From an uncultured Burkholderiales bacterium (GTDB lineage Bacteria > Pseudomonadota > Gammaproteobacteria > Burkholderiales > Burkholderiaceae_C): 38,940 bases of DNA. A program made the translations under genes and the position numbers. A model generated the notes under the pieces. It ran no database searches and was not told the origin of the DNA. It was given only the letters and a program-made list of their open reading frames with translations. Positions 1-10,269 of this stretch are shown here, in pieces. The stretch's first letter is position 1. Each line of letters opens with the position of its first letter. The stretch is taken from NCBI GenBank assembly GCA_903910745.1, contig CAIWAO010000114.1, positions 1 through 38,940 on the forward strand, in the 5' to 3' direction.

Positions 1-78
1 AGGCTTTAAAGCCATCATCAGTCCCAATTGAATAAAAGTTCTCTCATCCATTGTCAGTTGTTTGTAGGTTTTAGTCAT
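1..78 (-). CDS. IS30-family transposase, N-terminal fragment cut by window edge
   Basis: Read on the minus strand from the ATG at 76-78, the peptide begins MTKTYKQLTMDERTFIQLG. This matches the opening of IS30-family transposases, which typically start with a K-T-Y-K-x-L-T-x-E-E-R helix-turn-helix segment that binds the element's ends. An AAAGGAAA ribosome-binding site lies just upstream (about 86-93). The catalytic DDE domain would lie beyond the left edge, so it cannot be said whether the gene is intact. Confidence 0.7.
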   Translation of the reverse strand, partial: MTKTYKQLTMDERTFIQLGLMMALKP

Positions 79-126
79 GCAACATTTTCCTTTAAAAAAG
101 TTGCACTTACTTTCTGAGCGCGCCAT
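1..126 (-). mobile_element. End of an IS30-family insertion sequence (partial)
   Basis: The 5' end of an IS30-type transposase gene reads leftward out of the window, so only one end of the element is present. The stretch from about 102 to 126 (AGTTGCACTTACTTTC and the following GC-rich bases) is a plausible terminal inverted repeat, but the other end lies outside the window and the outer boundary is a guess. The element ends only about 25 bases before the recC start codon. Confidence 0.5.
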
Positions 127-149
127 CCAAAATAATCGAAATTCAAGTA

Positions 150-3100
150 ATGAACACAAAATCTGAATCTGTCTTTCCTGGTTTCATGGTGTTGCACGGC
201 AACAGGTTGGAAGATTTACGTGATTTGCTTGTTCAAATTTTAGGACGCTACAAATTACCTGTATTTTCTTCAGAGAACATTCTGGTACAAAATAATGGTA
301 TGAAGCATTGGCTAGAAATGTCTCTAGCTAATGAAGACACTATTGGAATATGTGCTGCTACAAAAATTGAATTTCCAAGTACCTTCTTATGGGGTATCTA
401 TAGAACAGTTTTGAGCGATTTGGATATTCCAATTCGTATGCCTTTTGATAAAAAAAGTCTGACTTGGCGCTTGTATAAACTATTGCCTGATTTGGTTAGT
501 CAGGCTAAATTCCATCCATTAAAAAAGTATTTGGGTGAGGTACATGATTCAAGGAGGCTATATCAGTTAGTCAGTCAAATCGCAGATGTTTTTGACGGTT
601 ATCAAAACTATAGGGCGGATTGGTTAATTGACTGGTCAAATGGAAATGATCGTCTTAAAAGTGATTCCTATTTAGCAAATCCAAGCAATCCCATACCTTT
701 AGGAGATGATGAAGTATGGCAATCTGAGCTATGGCGAGCCTTGAGAGAAGATATTGGCCCAGAGTTGGAGGACGCTTCAAGGGCAAGTGTTCACTCGCAG
801 TTCATTTTGAAAATGGACAAATTGATAGATGAATTTAATAGAACAAAGAAAAAACCAATAGGACTTCCAGAAAGGATAATTATTTTTGGGATCTCCTCGC
901 TTCCACCACAAGTGATTGAGGCATTTGCGAAGATCGGCAGTCTATGTCAAGTCTTTATGTTTGTACAAAATCCTTGCCAATATTATTGGGGGGATATCGT
1001 GGACGGGCATGAAATACTTAAAGTAATGTCTAGAAAAAGACAAAACAGACAATTTGAGATTAATCATGAGGACTTACATCTTACTTCTCAGCCACTTCTT
1101 TCCTCTTGGGGTAAGCAAGGGCGCGATTATTTTCATTTATTAGACGGATTTGATAATGTAAGCACATACAAAGATAAATTGCAGAAAGTGGATGTGTTTA
1201 ATGACCCACTAGGTACAGGAATTGAAGCAACACAGCTCAGACAAATACAGTCCTCAATATTAAATTTAGCCTCTCCATCGGATTTAAAGGTTAAATTGAA
1301 TAAATCCGAAAATGATGAATCTATTCAATTTGCAAGCTCTCACAGCACTCAAAGGGAGGTTGAGATCCTTCATGATCAACTTCATTCATGGTTAGATAAC
1401 GATCAGGATTTGCGTGCTGAGGAAATCATGGTAATGGTTCCGGACATGGAAACTTTTCTGCCCCATATTAGAGCTGTCTTTGGAAGATTCACGAGAGGCG
1501 ATTCACGCTATATTCCTTTCTCAATCGCTGATACTACCCCTAAGGAGACACCAATCGTTAGGGCGTTGACTCAATTGCTATCAACTCCCACCTTGAAAAT
1601 CACAATAATCGATTGGTTAAATTTATTTGAGGTTGATGCAGTTTGTAAAAAATTTGATCTGACAAGCGCAGACTTAGAACAATTAAGGGGATGGATTGAG
1701 GGCTCAGGGATTCGTTGGGGACTTGATAAGGAGCATAGAGTTCAGCACGGAATGGACAGCGGTCTAGCGGATTTAAACCAAAATTCTTGGGATTTTGGTC
1801 TTCAAAGGTTGTTACTTGGATACTCATTAGAAGCCAATAAGTGCTGGAATGAAACACTTGCCTACCCAGGTGTAGGCGGTCTGGATGGTCCAACCGTTAG
1901 TAAATTAATAGACTGGATTGATTCAACAAAAAAAATCAATGCTGAATTATCCATTGCCAAGACACCCAATCAATGGGTTAAATTTTTCAAGGAATCAATC
2001 TTAGATGGTTTTTTCAAGCATTGTGATGATGCACAAGAAAGATTACTAGAGAAAGTATTTGAGCCTTTAGAGGAATGGTTAGCTATATGTGATCAATGTA
2101 GTTTTATTCAAGAGATTGACCTCCAAGTGGTTCGTGATTACTGGTTGCAACAATTGGAGGAGGTGGGTTTGCAACAGCGTTTCTTTGGAGGAGGGGTACA
2201 GTTTGGAACACTAATGCCAATGCGCTCAATTCCTTTTAAGATTATTTGCCTCTTAGGAATGAATGACGGTGATTTTCCAAGGCAAACTTCGATAAAAGAT
2301 TTTGATTTAATGAATCGCAATTGGCGAACAGGAGACCGCTCCAGACGAGAAGATGATAGATATCTATTTTTAGAGGCCCTGCTCTGTGCGCGGCAAAAAC
2401 TATACGTCAGTTGGCAGGGCAATAGCGCAAGGGACAACTCCAAGCAACCTGAGTCTGTATTAGTAGCTCAACTCATTGACTATATCAATTCAAATTGGAA
2501 TCAGAAAGTTGTTCCAGTTAAATACCCGCTACAACCATTCTCTAAAGAGTATTTCGACAGTAACAGTAAGTTAATTACTTACGACAAAGATTGGGAGCAA
2601 ACGCTTGGGCATCATTTAATGGTGAAAAAAACTGATGTTAATGGAAAAAATGATCACGTAACAACTATTCAGGAATCCCCTACATTTGGAAAACTCTTAC
2701 AAGTTGATCTAACTCGGTTGTTGCGTTATCCAATTGAAATTTATTTTAGAAAAAAACTTAATATAAATATAGATTATTTAGAAGAGGAAACTGCTGAAAC
2801 TGAGCCTTTTACGTTAAATCATTTAGAAGAATATAAAGTGTCGGATAGCTTCCTCAGATCAAAGAAATTTGACGAAGTTGATCAAAACCTTCGCTTGACT
2901 GGTCAATTGCCACTGCAAGGTTTTGGTGAAATATTAATCTCTAAAACAAAGCAAAAAGTTTTAAAAGTTATTCAATCTCGTGAAGAGTTAGCTAAGGCTT
3001 ATCCACAATTGTGCGATCCAATTCCGATATCCATTAAATCCGGAGAAACAGTTCTTGAAGGTGTGCTGGTAGGTTTAATGGCGAGGTCAAATTCAAATGA

Positions 3101-3647
3101 GTTGGAATACCTGCAAATTGGACAAAGAGTAGGTGCAGTTACTGAGAAGATTAAAAATTTCAAATTTCCAAGAGGTCACATCATCATTAATTTATGGATC
3201 AATCATTTATTAGCATGTGCCAGTGGGCTAAAGTTGACCTCAGTTCAAATCGGATCAGATGCTCAAATTATTTTGAATCCTTTGAGCATACAAAAATCTC
3301 TAGATATCTTGGCGAAACTTGTTGACCATTATGAAATGGCTTGGTCTAGTCCACTCCCAGTTGCCTGTAAAACAGCATGGATTTGGCTACAAACACAACT
3401 TTACAATCAATCTTTAATTGACCCAAATAACAAGGATGAATCTGAAGATTTAGATGAGGCAGCGTCAAGTGTATTTGAGTCATCATTTCATAAAAAGGGC
3501 GAGCTAGAGGAGTCTGTCTATTTAAAGCGAGCGTTTAATGGTTATGATGATTTGAGAGAAAAAATTTCTGAGCTCTCAAACTCTTTATATGGAGATTTAG
3601 CATGCGCCTCAGTCGTCAATATGTTTAGCGATGAGGAGACCCCATGA
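150..3647 (+). CDS. recC: RecBCD exonuclease V, gamma subunit RecC
   Basis: RecC is the non-catalytic subunit of the RecBCD helicase-nuclease that processes double-strand ends in the cytoplasm. It splits the duplex and recognises Chi. The 1165-aa length is close to the 1122 aa of E. coli RecC. The N-terminus carries the family pattern HGNRLEDL (around residue 16) followed by ILVQNNGMKHWLEM, equivalent to the NRL and ILVQS-GM-QWL segments of E. coli RecC. The mid-region CLLGMNDGDFPR and the following RREDDRYLFLEALL are also typical of the family. No good ribosome-binding site precedes the ATG at 150; the in-frame ATG at 186 is an alternative start closer to the family N-terminus. The last 4 bases overlap recB. 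The gene starts just beyond an IS30-type element end, so its native promoter may be displaced. Confidence 0.95.
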   Translation: MNTKSESVFPGFMVLHGNRLEDLRDLLVQILGRYKLPVFSSENILVQNNGMKHWLEMSLANEDTIGICAATKIEFPSTFLWGIYRTVLSDLDIPIRMPFDKKSLTWRLYKLLPDLVSQAKFHPLKKYLGEVHDSRRLYQLVSQIADVFDGYQNYRADWLIDWSNGNDRLKSDSYLANPSNPIPLGDDEVWQSELWRALREDIGPELEDASRASVHSQFILKMDKLIDEFNRTKKKPIGLPERIIIFGISSLPPQVIEAFAKIGSLCQVFMFVQNPCQYYWGDIVDGHEILKVMSRKRQNRQFEINHEDLHLTSQPLLSSWGKQGRDYFHLLDGFDNVSTYKDKLQKVDVFNDPLGTGIEATQLRQIQSSILNLASPSDLKVKLNKSENDESIQFASSHSTQREVEILHDQLHSWLDNDQDLRAEEIMVMVPDMETFLPHIRAVFGRFTRGDSRYIPFSIADTTPKETPIVRALTQLLSTPTLKITIIDWLNLFEVDAVCKKFDLTSADLEQLRGWIEGSGIRWGLDKEHRVQHGMDSGLADLNQNSWDFGLQRLLLGYSLEANKCWNETLAYPGVGGLDGPTVSKLIDWIDSTKKINAELSIAKTPNQWVKFFKESILDGFFKHCDDAQERLLEKVFEPLEEWLAICDQCSFIQEIDLQVVRDYWLQQLEEVGLQQRFFGGGVQFGTLMPMRSIPFKIICLLGMNDGDFPRQTSIKDFDLMNRNWRTGDRSRREDDRYLFLEALLCARQKLYVSWQGNSARDNSKQPESVLVAQLIDYINSNWNQKVVPVKYPLQPFSKEYFDSNSKLITYDKDWEQTLGHHLMVKKTDVNGKNDHVTTIQESPTFGKLLQVDLTRLLRYPIEIYFRKKLNINIDYLEEETAETEPFTLNHLEEYKVSDSFLRSKKFDEVDQNLRLTGQLPLQGFGEILISKTKQKVLKVIQSREELAKAYPQLCDPIPISIKSGETVLEGVLVGLMARSNSNELEYLQIGQRVGAVTEKIKNFKFPRGHIIINLWINHLLACASGLKLTSVQIGSDAQIILNPLSIQKSLDILAKLVDHYEMAWSSPLPVACKTAWIWLQTQLYNQSLIDPNNKDESEDLDEAASSVFESSFHKKGELEESVYLKRAFNGYDDLREKISELSNSLYGDLACASVVNMFSDEETP

Positions 3648-6600
3648 GCATCGCATTGAGTTTGCCATTTAAAGGGCTGCAAGTAATTGAGGCCTCTGCT
3701 GGCACTGGTAAAACCTGGACATTAGCTGCTTTGTATGTCCGCTTGGTTTTAGGGCACGGCCTAGATGCTTCAAAATCACAAGGTTTAAATCCACCTGAAA
3801 TTTTAGTGATGACGTTCACTGATTTGGCAACAGCTGAGCTTAGGGGGCGTATTCGAGAGAGACTTCATCAAGCCGCTGTTTACTTTCAGTTACCTAATAT
3901 AGAGGATCCTTGTGCTGATGAGTTTCTAAGAGAATTAAAAAAAAATGTTGATTCATCAAATTGGGCACATTGTGCTAAGAGGTTAGAGCTTTCCGCTCAA
4001 TGGATGGATGAGGCAGCTATTTTTACAATTCACTCTTGGAGTGCTCGCATGCTCAAAGAGCATGCATTTGACAGTAAGAGCTTATTTGATCAATCATTAA
4101 ATGAGGATGGGGCCAATCTAAGGGTTGCATCCGCACAGGAATATTGGCGCAGAGAACTTTATCCTCTATCAACACAGCAAATTTCAGGATTAGTGGACTA
4201 TCCTGCCTCTCCAAAAGATTTGTTAGATAAATTATCTGGAAGATTTTATAAGAAGGATAGATCTCCTCAAGATCACTTACCTCAAGGCGTCGCTCCAAAG
4301 GTTGCATTAAAAGATTGGGACACCCTTAAAGACAAGTACGGTCTCATCGTGGTTCAGGCTAGACAGGTATGGACTGAGGCTACTAGAGAGCATATCAAGA
4401 CCAATATTTTTAGACTCAAAGAGAGTGGATTATTTGGTAAATATAGGAAGGATTTGTTAAGTGGTTGGTTCAATAAAATGCTAGAGTGGCATAAGGGCGG
4501 CGAAATTGAACTAAAAACTCTTGAACGATTTTCTCTAAAAATGCTTCAAGATAATGGTTGGCAAGAAGCGATTGAAATACCGTCTTTAGAAAAAATTGAT
4601 GAATTATGTGAAATTTTAAAAAAAATGTCCGAGCTTAATAATGAGGATTTATTAGATCATGCTGCTTACCAAATTAATGAAATCTATGAAAGTTCAAAAG
4701 CTAAGCTGGGACAGTTTGATTTCACAGATTTACTTAAAAATTTATATTTTGCGGTCAACGCCCAGGGATCTAAACTTGCTCAAACGATTCGAACTCAATA
4801 TCCAGTAGCCTTGGTGGATGAATTTCAGGATACAGATCCTTGGCAGTACGGGACTTTGAGAAAAATTTATGTTGAGGAAGGTAATTTTGATTCAAGTTTA
4901 ATTATTATTGGAGATCCCAAGCAAGCCATATATGGATTTCGTGGTGCTGATCTTGATACCTACTTGAAGGCAACAAAAGACGCTCAGGAAAATATACATA
5001 CCCTACAAAATAATTTTCGATCTACAAAAGGGCTTGTTAATGCGGTTAATCATATTTTTTCAGTGGCTGATAGGCCATTTAAAACTGTTGATTTTCATGA
5101 AGTAAACGCCGCACAAGACATACCTCCACTGATAGTGGGAAATATTGAACAAGCTGCCATTACTGTTTTTTGCTCTAAATCTGATGAGCCATTGAGTAGC
5201 GATCAATACAAAAGAGAGATGTCTTCTGTATTTGCTAGTTTCATGGTGAAGTTATTGAACTCTAAGGCTGCACAGCCCAACGAGATCGCAGTGCTTGTCA
5301 AAGACATGAATGAGGCTAACTCCATAAGAGGAGCACTAACGGATCTAGGAGTTAGAAGTGTCTATTTATCTGAAAAGGACAGTGTTTATAACACCCAGGA
5401 GGCTGCAGATCTAAGGTTATGGATGCTCGCTGTAAGCAATCCGAAATCTCCCAAATATTTGAGATCTGCTGTTTCAACTAGATGTTGGGGGTTTAGTTTT
5501 CAGGAGCTTGAACAGATCATTAATAATGAATCTGAATGGGAGATGCTGATAGAGCGTTTTCATGAATATCAACGTATTTGGCAAGCACAAGGGTTTTTGC
5601 CAATGCTGCATAAACTCCTTCATGAAAATAAATTACCACAAAGAATATTAAACTCAGTAAATAGCGATCACCTGGAGGGAGAAAGAGTATTAACTAATCT
5701 ATTACATCTTGGCGATTTATTGCAAACTGCAAGTTTGCGCTTACACGGTGAAGTTGCTCTTGTTCGTTATCTTGAGCAACAAATCCGTGATCCAAGGACC
5801 TCAGGGGACTCAGCTATTGTGAGACTTGAAAGCGAAGCTAATTTGATTAAAGTGATCACGATACACAAATCAAAGGGATTGGAATTTCCACTTGTATTTT
5901 TGCCTTTTATCTCAAACTTCAGAGTGGAAAAAAAGACCACAGATGCTGAAAAGCAAAAAAGATTGGAGGAGGATATCAGATTGATGTATGTTGCCCTAAC
6001 GAGAGCTCAAAAAGCACTTTGGCTTGGATTGGCAACAATTAAATCTGATTTTACCAAAAAGGGCTTGAATCCAAAGAGTGCAATCTCTGTTCTTTTGGGA
6101 AGGCAAAGTACATCTGATTTAAGAGAAAAATTAAATACCATGTGGGAGAGTTGTACTGATATATTAATAAAAGATACCCCAGTTGCAGAGGCTGTTAACT
6201 ATCAAATTACTGAAGAGTCCCTGGAGTTAAAGAGTGCGAGAACGCCTAAAAATAATTTTATAAGTAATTGGTGGACCGCTAGTTTTAGCTCTATCTCAAA
6301 GGGGTCTGTTAAAAGAGGGGCGGATGTATATTATCCAGAGAGTTACCGAGATGATAGGAGAGCTGATTCACAGGATGATAACGACCATAACTTGACTAAT
6401 CAAGAAATACTAAATAAAGTTTCAAATCAAAATAAACTTACTATTGATGCACAGGACAATCTTTATACATCTTTGAAGTCAAGCAGCACGTTTGGAACCT
6501 TACTGCATGATTTATTGGAATGGCAGTTTAATCATGATTGGCCAATTAGTTCTTCATCTGCTAAAGAGCAAGTATCCTTCGAATGGACTTCGATGATTAA

Positions 6601-7210
6601 CAATAAATCATTTAAGCTTGGGTTCGGTGAGGATCAAAAAAATCTACTCATTTCTTGGATTAAAAAAATTGTCACCACAGAGCTTGCAGGTGAGAAAACG
6701 CCTATTTCCATTTCCAAACTATCTCTAGATAAATTGAATCATCAAAATGCCTGGGCAGAAATGGCGTTCACACTTCCAATTAATGAAATGAGCGTATCCA
6801 GGCTTGATGAAATGATTACTAAGCAGGTCCTTCCAAATCAACTACGTTCTCCCTTGCAAGCTAGGCAGATGAATGGAATGTTGACGGGTTTTATGGATTT
6901 AGTATTTGAGCATGAAGGACTTTACTATGTGCTTGATTACAAATCCAACTTTTTAAACAACTATTCAATAAATGAATTAACTCAATCCATATTAGATCAT
7001 CGTTATGATGTTCAATACACCCTTTATTTAGTGGCCTTGCACAGACTTTTGAAGTTTCGTTTAGATGATTATGAATATGATACGCATATGGGAGGTGCAG
7101 TCTATATGTACTTGAGGGGAGTTAATACTTCCTCTAGAGGTATCTTTGTTGATCGTCCACCCAAAGAACTTATCTTATCCATTGATAACGAATTTAAGGG
7201 GTGTAAATAG
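3644..7210 (+). CDS. recB: RecBCD exonuclease V, beta subunit RecB (helicase and nuclease)
   Basis: RecB is the 3'-5' SF1A helicase and the only nuclease of RecBCD, and it loads RecA after Chi. All UvrD-type motifs are visible: Walker A EASAGTGKT at residues 16-24, motif Ia MTFTDLATAELRGRI, Walker B VDEFQDTDPWQ near 390-399, motif III GDPKQAIYGFRGAD, motif IV NNFRST, motif V TIHKSKGLEFPLVFLP and motif VI MYVALTRAQKALWL. The C-terminal nuclease domain keeps Asp1085 (GFMDLVFE) and Asp1098-Tyr-Lys1100 (DYKSN), with the same 13-residue spacing as D1067, D1080 and K1082 of E. coli RecB. The 1188-aa length matches E. coli (1180). It overlaps recC by 4 bases and abuts recD, so translation is probably coupled. 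Confidence 0.97.
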   Translation: MSIALSLPFKGLQVIEASAGTGKTWTLAALYVRLVLGHGLDASKSQGLNPPEILVMTFTDLATAELRGRIRERLHQAAVYFQLPNIEDPCADEFLRELKKNVDSSNWAHCAKRLELSAQWMDEAAIFTIHSWSARMLKEHAFDSKSLFDQSLNEDGANLRVASAQEYWRRELYPLSTQQISGLVDYPASPKDLLDKLSGRFYKKDRSPQDHLPQGVAPKVALKDWDTLKDKYGLIVVQARQVWTEATREHIKTNIFRLKESGLFGKYRKDLLSGWFNKMLEWHKGGEIELKTLERFSLKMLQDNGWQEAIEIPSLEKIDELCEILKKMSELNNEDLLDHAAYQINEIYESSKAKLGQFDFTDLLKNLYFAVNAQGSKLAQTIRTQYPVALVDEFQDTDPWQYGTLRKIYVEEGNFDSSLIIIGDPKQAIYGFRGADLDTYLKATKDAQENIHTLQNNFRSTKGLVNAVNHIFSVADRPFKTVDFHEVNAAQDIPPLIVGNIEQAAITVFCSKSDEPLSSDQYKREMSSVFASFMVKLLNSKAAQPNEIAVLVKDMNEANSIRGALTDLGVRSVYLSEKDSVYNTQEAADLRLWMLAVSNPKSPKYLRSAVSTRCWGFSFQELEQIINNESEWEMLIERFHEYQRIWQAQGFLPMLHKLLHENKLPQRILNSVNSDHLEGERVLTNLLHLGDLLQTASLRLHGEVALVRYLEQQIRDPRTSGDSAIVRLESEANLIKVITIHKSKGLEFPLVFLPFISNFRVEKKTTDAEKQKRLEEDIRLMYVALTRAQKALWLGLATIKSDFTKKGLNPKSAISVLLGRQSTSDLREKLNTMWESCTDILIKDTPVAEAVNYQITEESLELKSARTPKNNFISNWWTASFSSISKGSVKRGADVYYPESYRDDRRADSQDDNDHNLTNQEILNKVSNQNKLTIDAQDNLYTSLKSSSTFGTLLHDLLEWQFNHDWPISSSSAKEQVSFEWTSMINNKSFKLGFGEDQKNLLISWIKKIVTTELAGEKTPISISKLSLDKLNHQNAWAEMAFTLPINEMSVSRLDEMITKQVLPNQLRSPLQARQMNGMLTGFMDLVFEHEGLYYVLDYKSNFLNNYSINELTQSILDHRYDVQYTLYLVALHRLLKFRLDDYEYDTHMGGAVYMYLRGVNTSSRGIFVDRPPKELILSIDNEFKGCK

Positions 7211-9112
7211 ATGCAAGAGAATTTAGAAATTAAGCTCCCATTCTCAAAGTTTGATGTTGCATTTGGTGAATTCCTACAAAGTAAGGTTCCAAGTCAGGAT
7301 ACCAATCATCAGATTTTGGCCTCCCTTGTCAGTTATTTGTATTTCAAGGGCCATACTTGTCTAGATCTTGATTTGTTGGCGACTGGTAATTGGGCAGCCA
7401 TGTCCTTTGAGCCTATTTGGGGAAGATTACTTCTCAAAAGTTTATCCGCGTCCGCACAATCATTGCCTTGGAAGGATGGTGAGAATAGCCCCCTAGTCCT
7501 TGATGGGAAGTTACTTTATTTAAGAAAAAACTGGGAAGCCGAACAAAGAATCATCAATTCAATTAAATCAAGGCTAGCTTTAAATTGTGACCCAGTACAC
7601 GATTTAGCTGAGGATCTCAATATTCTATTTGGACCCGATGAGGAGGCAGATCAACCAAATTGGCAAAAGCTTGCATGCGCTATTGCAACTAGAAAGTACT
7701 TTACCTTAATCACTGGCGGGCCGGGAACGGGAAAAACAACTACAGTTACAAAATTATTATCCCTACTAATAACTAATGCACGAAAGCAAGATCCAAATTG
7801 CAGCCTTAACATAGCTCTTGCAGCCCCAACAGGGAAAGCCGCTGCAAGACTAGGTTCTTCGATTAAGAATGCTATAGATTTATTGCCGACTCAATTTAAG
7901 TTTGAAGTCGCCACTGCTCCTGTTACTTTGCACAAGTTATTAAATTTAAGGTCGGACCAGTGGAGTGGAGAAATAAACCACCTCATTCATGACGTCATTG
8001 TGGTGGATGAGGCATCAATGATAAGTTTGGAGTTGATGGATGGGCTATTAAGAAGTGCTAAATTAGATTGTAGGATTATTTTGCTCGGAGATAAAGATCA
8101 GCTTGCCTCTGTGGAGGCGGGTGCTGTAATGGGACAATTGTGCTCAAGTGCACCAAGGGGGAACTATTTACCCGATACGATTAGGTGGCTCTCCGCTTTA
8201 ACCCAACATGATTTAAAACAGTGGGGAGGAAACGGCTCTGCCCTTGAGCAACAAACCGTTATGCTTAGAAAGAGTTATAGAGTAGAGGGCGGTGGTCTTA
8301 TCAATCAATGGGCTGAGATGATAAATGGTGGACAACAAACTGACTTTGATAATCTTAGAGATCGCTGGAAAGGATTAAAACTTTGGAAACATGATCAAAA
8401 GAGTCATTCGGATATTGAACATCTTATACAGCCTATCCAAAGACTAAATGTCAAAAATTTTAATGAACCTTCTACTAAGATTTTTTTATGCAACTCATGG
8501 AGTAATTATCTAGAGTTAATTAGAAGCACTAGGTTTGATTTAACCATTGATGAACCTGAGATACATCTCATGGCTAAACGTATTTTAGATGCTTTTGGGG
8601 AATTTCAGGTTTTATGCGCTCTTAGAGAAGGACCTTGGGGCGTTCATTATTTGAATCAAATGATTGCCCAACACCTGGGCTTTAAGGACCTCGGGTGGTA
8701 CTCGGGTAGGCCGGTAATGGTTACTAAGAATGACTATAACCTTGATCTTAGGAATGGTGATGTTGGAGTTTGTTTGGAGTTAACTGGTGCATTGCACGTT
8801 GCTTTCCCCTCCAATACAGGTGAAGATAAGGGCAAATCAATTCGTTGGATACCCGCTCATCGTTTAGACTCTGTAGAGACAGTTTTTGCGATGACTATAC
8901 ATAAATCTCAGGGCTCAGAGTTCAATCATATCTGTTTGGTCGTTCCGGGTGAGCGAAATGCAGTTATGACCCGCGAGTTAATTTATACGGGATTAACCCG
9001 CGCAAAGAAGAAAATCACTTGGGTCGTCCCTGATGAGATTGAACTTTACAGGGCTGTTGAGTCGAGACTGTCCAGAAGTGGTGGCTTAGATGCACTGCAC
9101 ACTAAAACTTAA
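7211..9112 (+). CDS. recD: RecBCD exonuclease V, alpha subunit RecD (5'-3' helicase)
   Basis: RecD is the fast 5'-3' SF1B helicase of RecBCD and regulates the nuclease. The 633-aa product has Walker A GGPGTGKT at residues 169-176, a second motif LAAPTGKAAARL, Walker B VVDEASMISLELMD, motif III ILLGDKDQLASVEAGAV, a MLRKSYR segment, and the C-terminal motifs AMTIHKSQGSEF and LIYTGLTRAKKKI that define RecD/TraA-type helicases. The start codon directly follows the recB stop codon. The order recC-recB-recD without the ptrA gene found between recC and recB in E. coli is common outside enterics. No clear terminator follows. Confidence 0.96.
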   Translation: MQENLEIKLPFSKFDVAFGEFLQSKVPSQDTNHQILASLVSYLYFKGHTCLDLDLLATGNWAAMSFEPIWGRLLLKSLSASAQSLPWKDGENSPLVLDGKLLYLRKNWEAEQRIINSIKSRLALNCDPVHDLAEDLNILFGPDEEADQPNWQKLACAIATRKYFTLITGGPGTGKTTTVTKLLSLLITNARKQDPNCSLNIALAAPTGKAAARLGSSIKNAIDLLPTQFKFEVATAPVTLHKLLNLRSDQWSGEINHLIHDVIVVDEASMISLELMDGLLRSAKLDCRIILLGDKDQLASVEAGAVMGQLCSSAPRGNYLPDTIRWLSALTQHDLKQWGGNGSALEQQTVMLRKSYRVEGGGLINQWAEMINGGQQTDFDNLRDRWKGLKLWKHDQKSHSDIEHLIQPIQRLNVKNFNEPSTKIFLCNSWSNYLELIRSTRFDLTIDEPEIHLMAKRILDAFGEFQVLCALREGPWGVHYLNQMIAQHLGFKDLGWYSGRPVMVTKNDYNLDLRNGDVGVCLELTGALHVAFPSNTGEDKGKSIRWIPAHRLDSVETVFAMTIHKSQGSEFNHICLVVPGERNAVMTRELIYTGLTRAKKKITWVVPDEIELYRAVESRLSRSGGLDALHTKT

Positions 9113-9280
9113 CATTCAATGCCTAAGGTTCTAATTTAATATTTTGGGAAATAAAACGAGGTATTTTGGCGGGCACTGTTTATCTGGCAAAATATGAAAT
9201 TCAATGGAATTTTTAATGTTTTCTGTCTGTTTTTAATTCCAAAGCTGTCAAGCTCCCTCGTATTTATTTCGGTTATAACA

Positions 9281-10264
9281 ATGTCATTATTTACTCGCCT
9301 TATTGGTGTTTCTGTTTTTCTTATTTGTTCAATCTACCTTCCTGTCTTGGCTGCTTATCCCGAGAAGCCTGTGAGAATTACTGTTGGATTTTCTGCAGGA
9401 GGCTCAGCAGACATTATTGCCAGGGAATTAGGTGCCAAACTAACTGAGCAAAGCGGACAACCCTATATTGTTGAAAATAAGTCTGGTGCTACTGGAACTA
9501 TAGCTGCAGCGGCGGTAGCGCATTACCCTGCAGACGGGTACTCCATGTTGTTAATTTCGCAATCAACTATGGTCGTTGCCCCCGTCATCTATCCTAAGTT
9601 GGGGTTTGATACTCTCAGAGACTTTATTCCAGTATCCTTGCTGGTAACGATGCCAATGGTTTTGGTGGTAAACCCTGCAGTTCCTGCAAATAATCTACAA
9701 GAACTTATTACCTATGCAAAAGCATCGCAAAAGATGGGAAAAGAAATTGCTTTTGCATCTGCTGGCCCAGGTGGACCTCAACACATTGCGGGGGAGTTAC
9801 TGTCAAATATGGGTAAATTCAAGTGGATTCACATACCTTACAAGGGCGAGTCACAAGCTCTTGATGATGTGCTTGGTGGGCAAGTGCCAGCAATGTTTGT
9901 TCAACTTCCAACGGTTACGCCTTTTCTTAAAACAGGTCAACTACGTCCCTTAGCTATCAGCACAGCTGCTAGGCATCCAAATTTACGCGATCTACCAACC
10001 GTTGCTGAAGCAGGCAATTTGCCAGGTTACATGGTTCAAACTTGGTACGGTATATTTGTCCCAACAGGAACACCGCCAGAGATTGTTAAAAAAATCAAAG
10101 ACCAAACCTACACAGCGTTAAAGTCTCCAGATTTAATCAAAACACTCTCAGATCAAGGAGTGACCCCCGTTGGTGCATTAGAGCCAGATTTTGCTGGTTT
10201 TATAAGAGATGAAATTCCTAAATGGACAAAGTTAATTAAAACGTTCAACATTCAAACGCAATAA
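9281..10264 (+). CDS. Bug/TctC-family periplasmic solute-binding receptor
   Basis: These are periplasmic receptors of the Bug family, related to TctC of tripartite tricarboxylate transporters, and they typically bind small carboxylates. From the ATG at 9281 the protein is 327 aa, the usual family size. It has a hydrophobic signal peptide (residues about 5-24, ending PVLAA), followed by the family signature YPEKPVRITVGFSAGGSADIIAR and the later HIPYKGESQALDDVLGGQV. An in-frame ATG at 9194 would add 29 hydrophobic residues before the signal peptide and is judged too early. It leads a run of sugar-acid enzymes with 5 bases before the next gene, so its ligand is probably a sugar acid. No tctA or tctB membrane genes accompany it, as is common for Burkholderiales Bug proteins. 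Confidence 0.9.
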   Translation: MSLFTRLIGVSVFLICSIYLPVLAAYPEKPVRITVGFSAGGSADIIARELGAKLTEQSGQPYIVENKSGATGTIAAAAVAHYPADGYSMLLISQSTMVVAPVIYPKLGFDTLRDFIPVSLLVTMPMVLVVNPAVPANNLQELITYAKASQKMGKEIAFASAGPGGPQHIAGELLSNMGKFKWIHIPYKGESQALDDVLGGQVPAMFVQLPTVTPFLKTGQLRPLAISTAARHPNLRDLPTVAEAGNLPGYMVQTWYGIFVPTGTPPEIVKKIKDQTYTALKSPDLIKTLSDQGVTPVGALEPDFAGFIRDEIPKWTKLIKTFNIQTQ

Positions 10265-10269
10265 ATACT

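Noticed and set aside
9194-9280. Upstream ATG giving a longer Bug receptor
   Set aside because: It would place a second hydrophobic stretch ahead of a complete signal peptide. The ATG at 9281 gives the normal family length.
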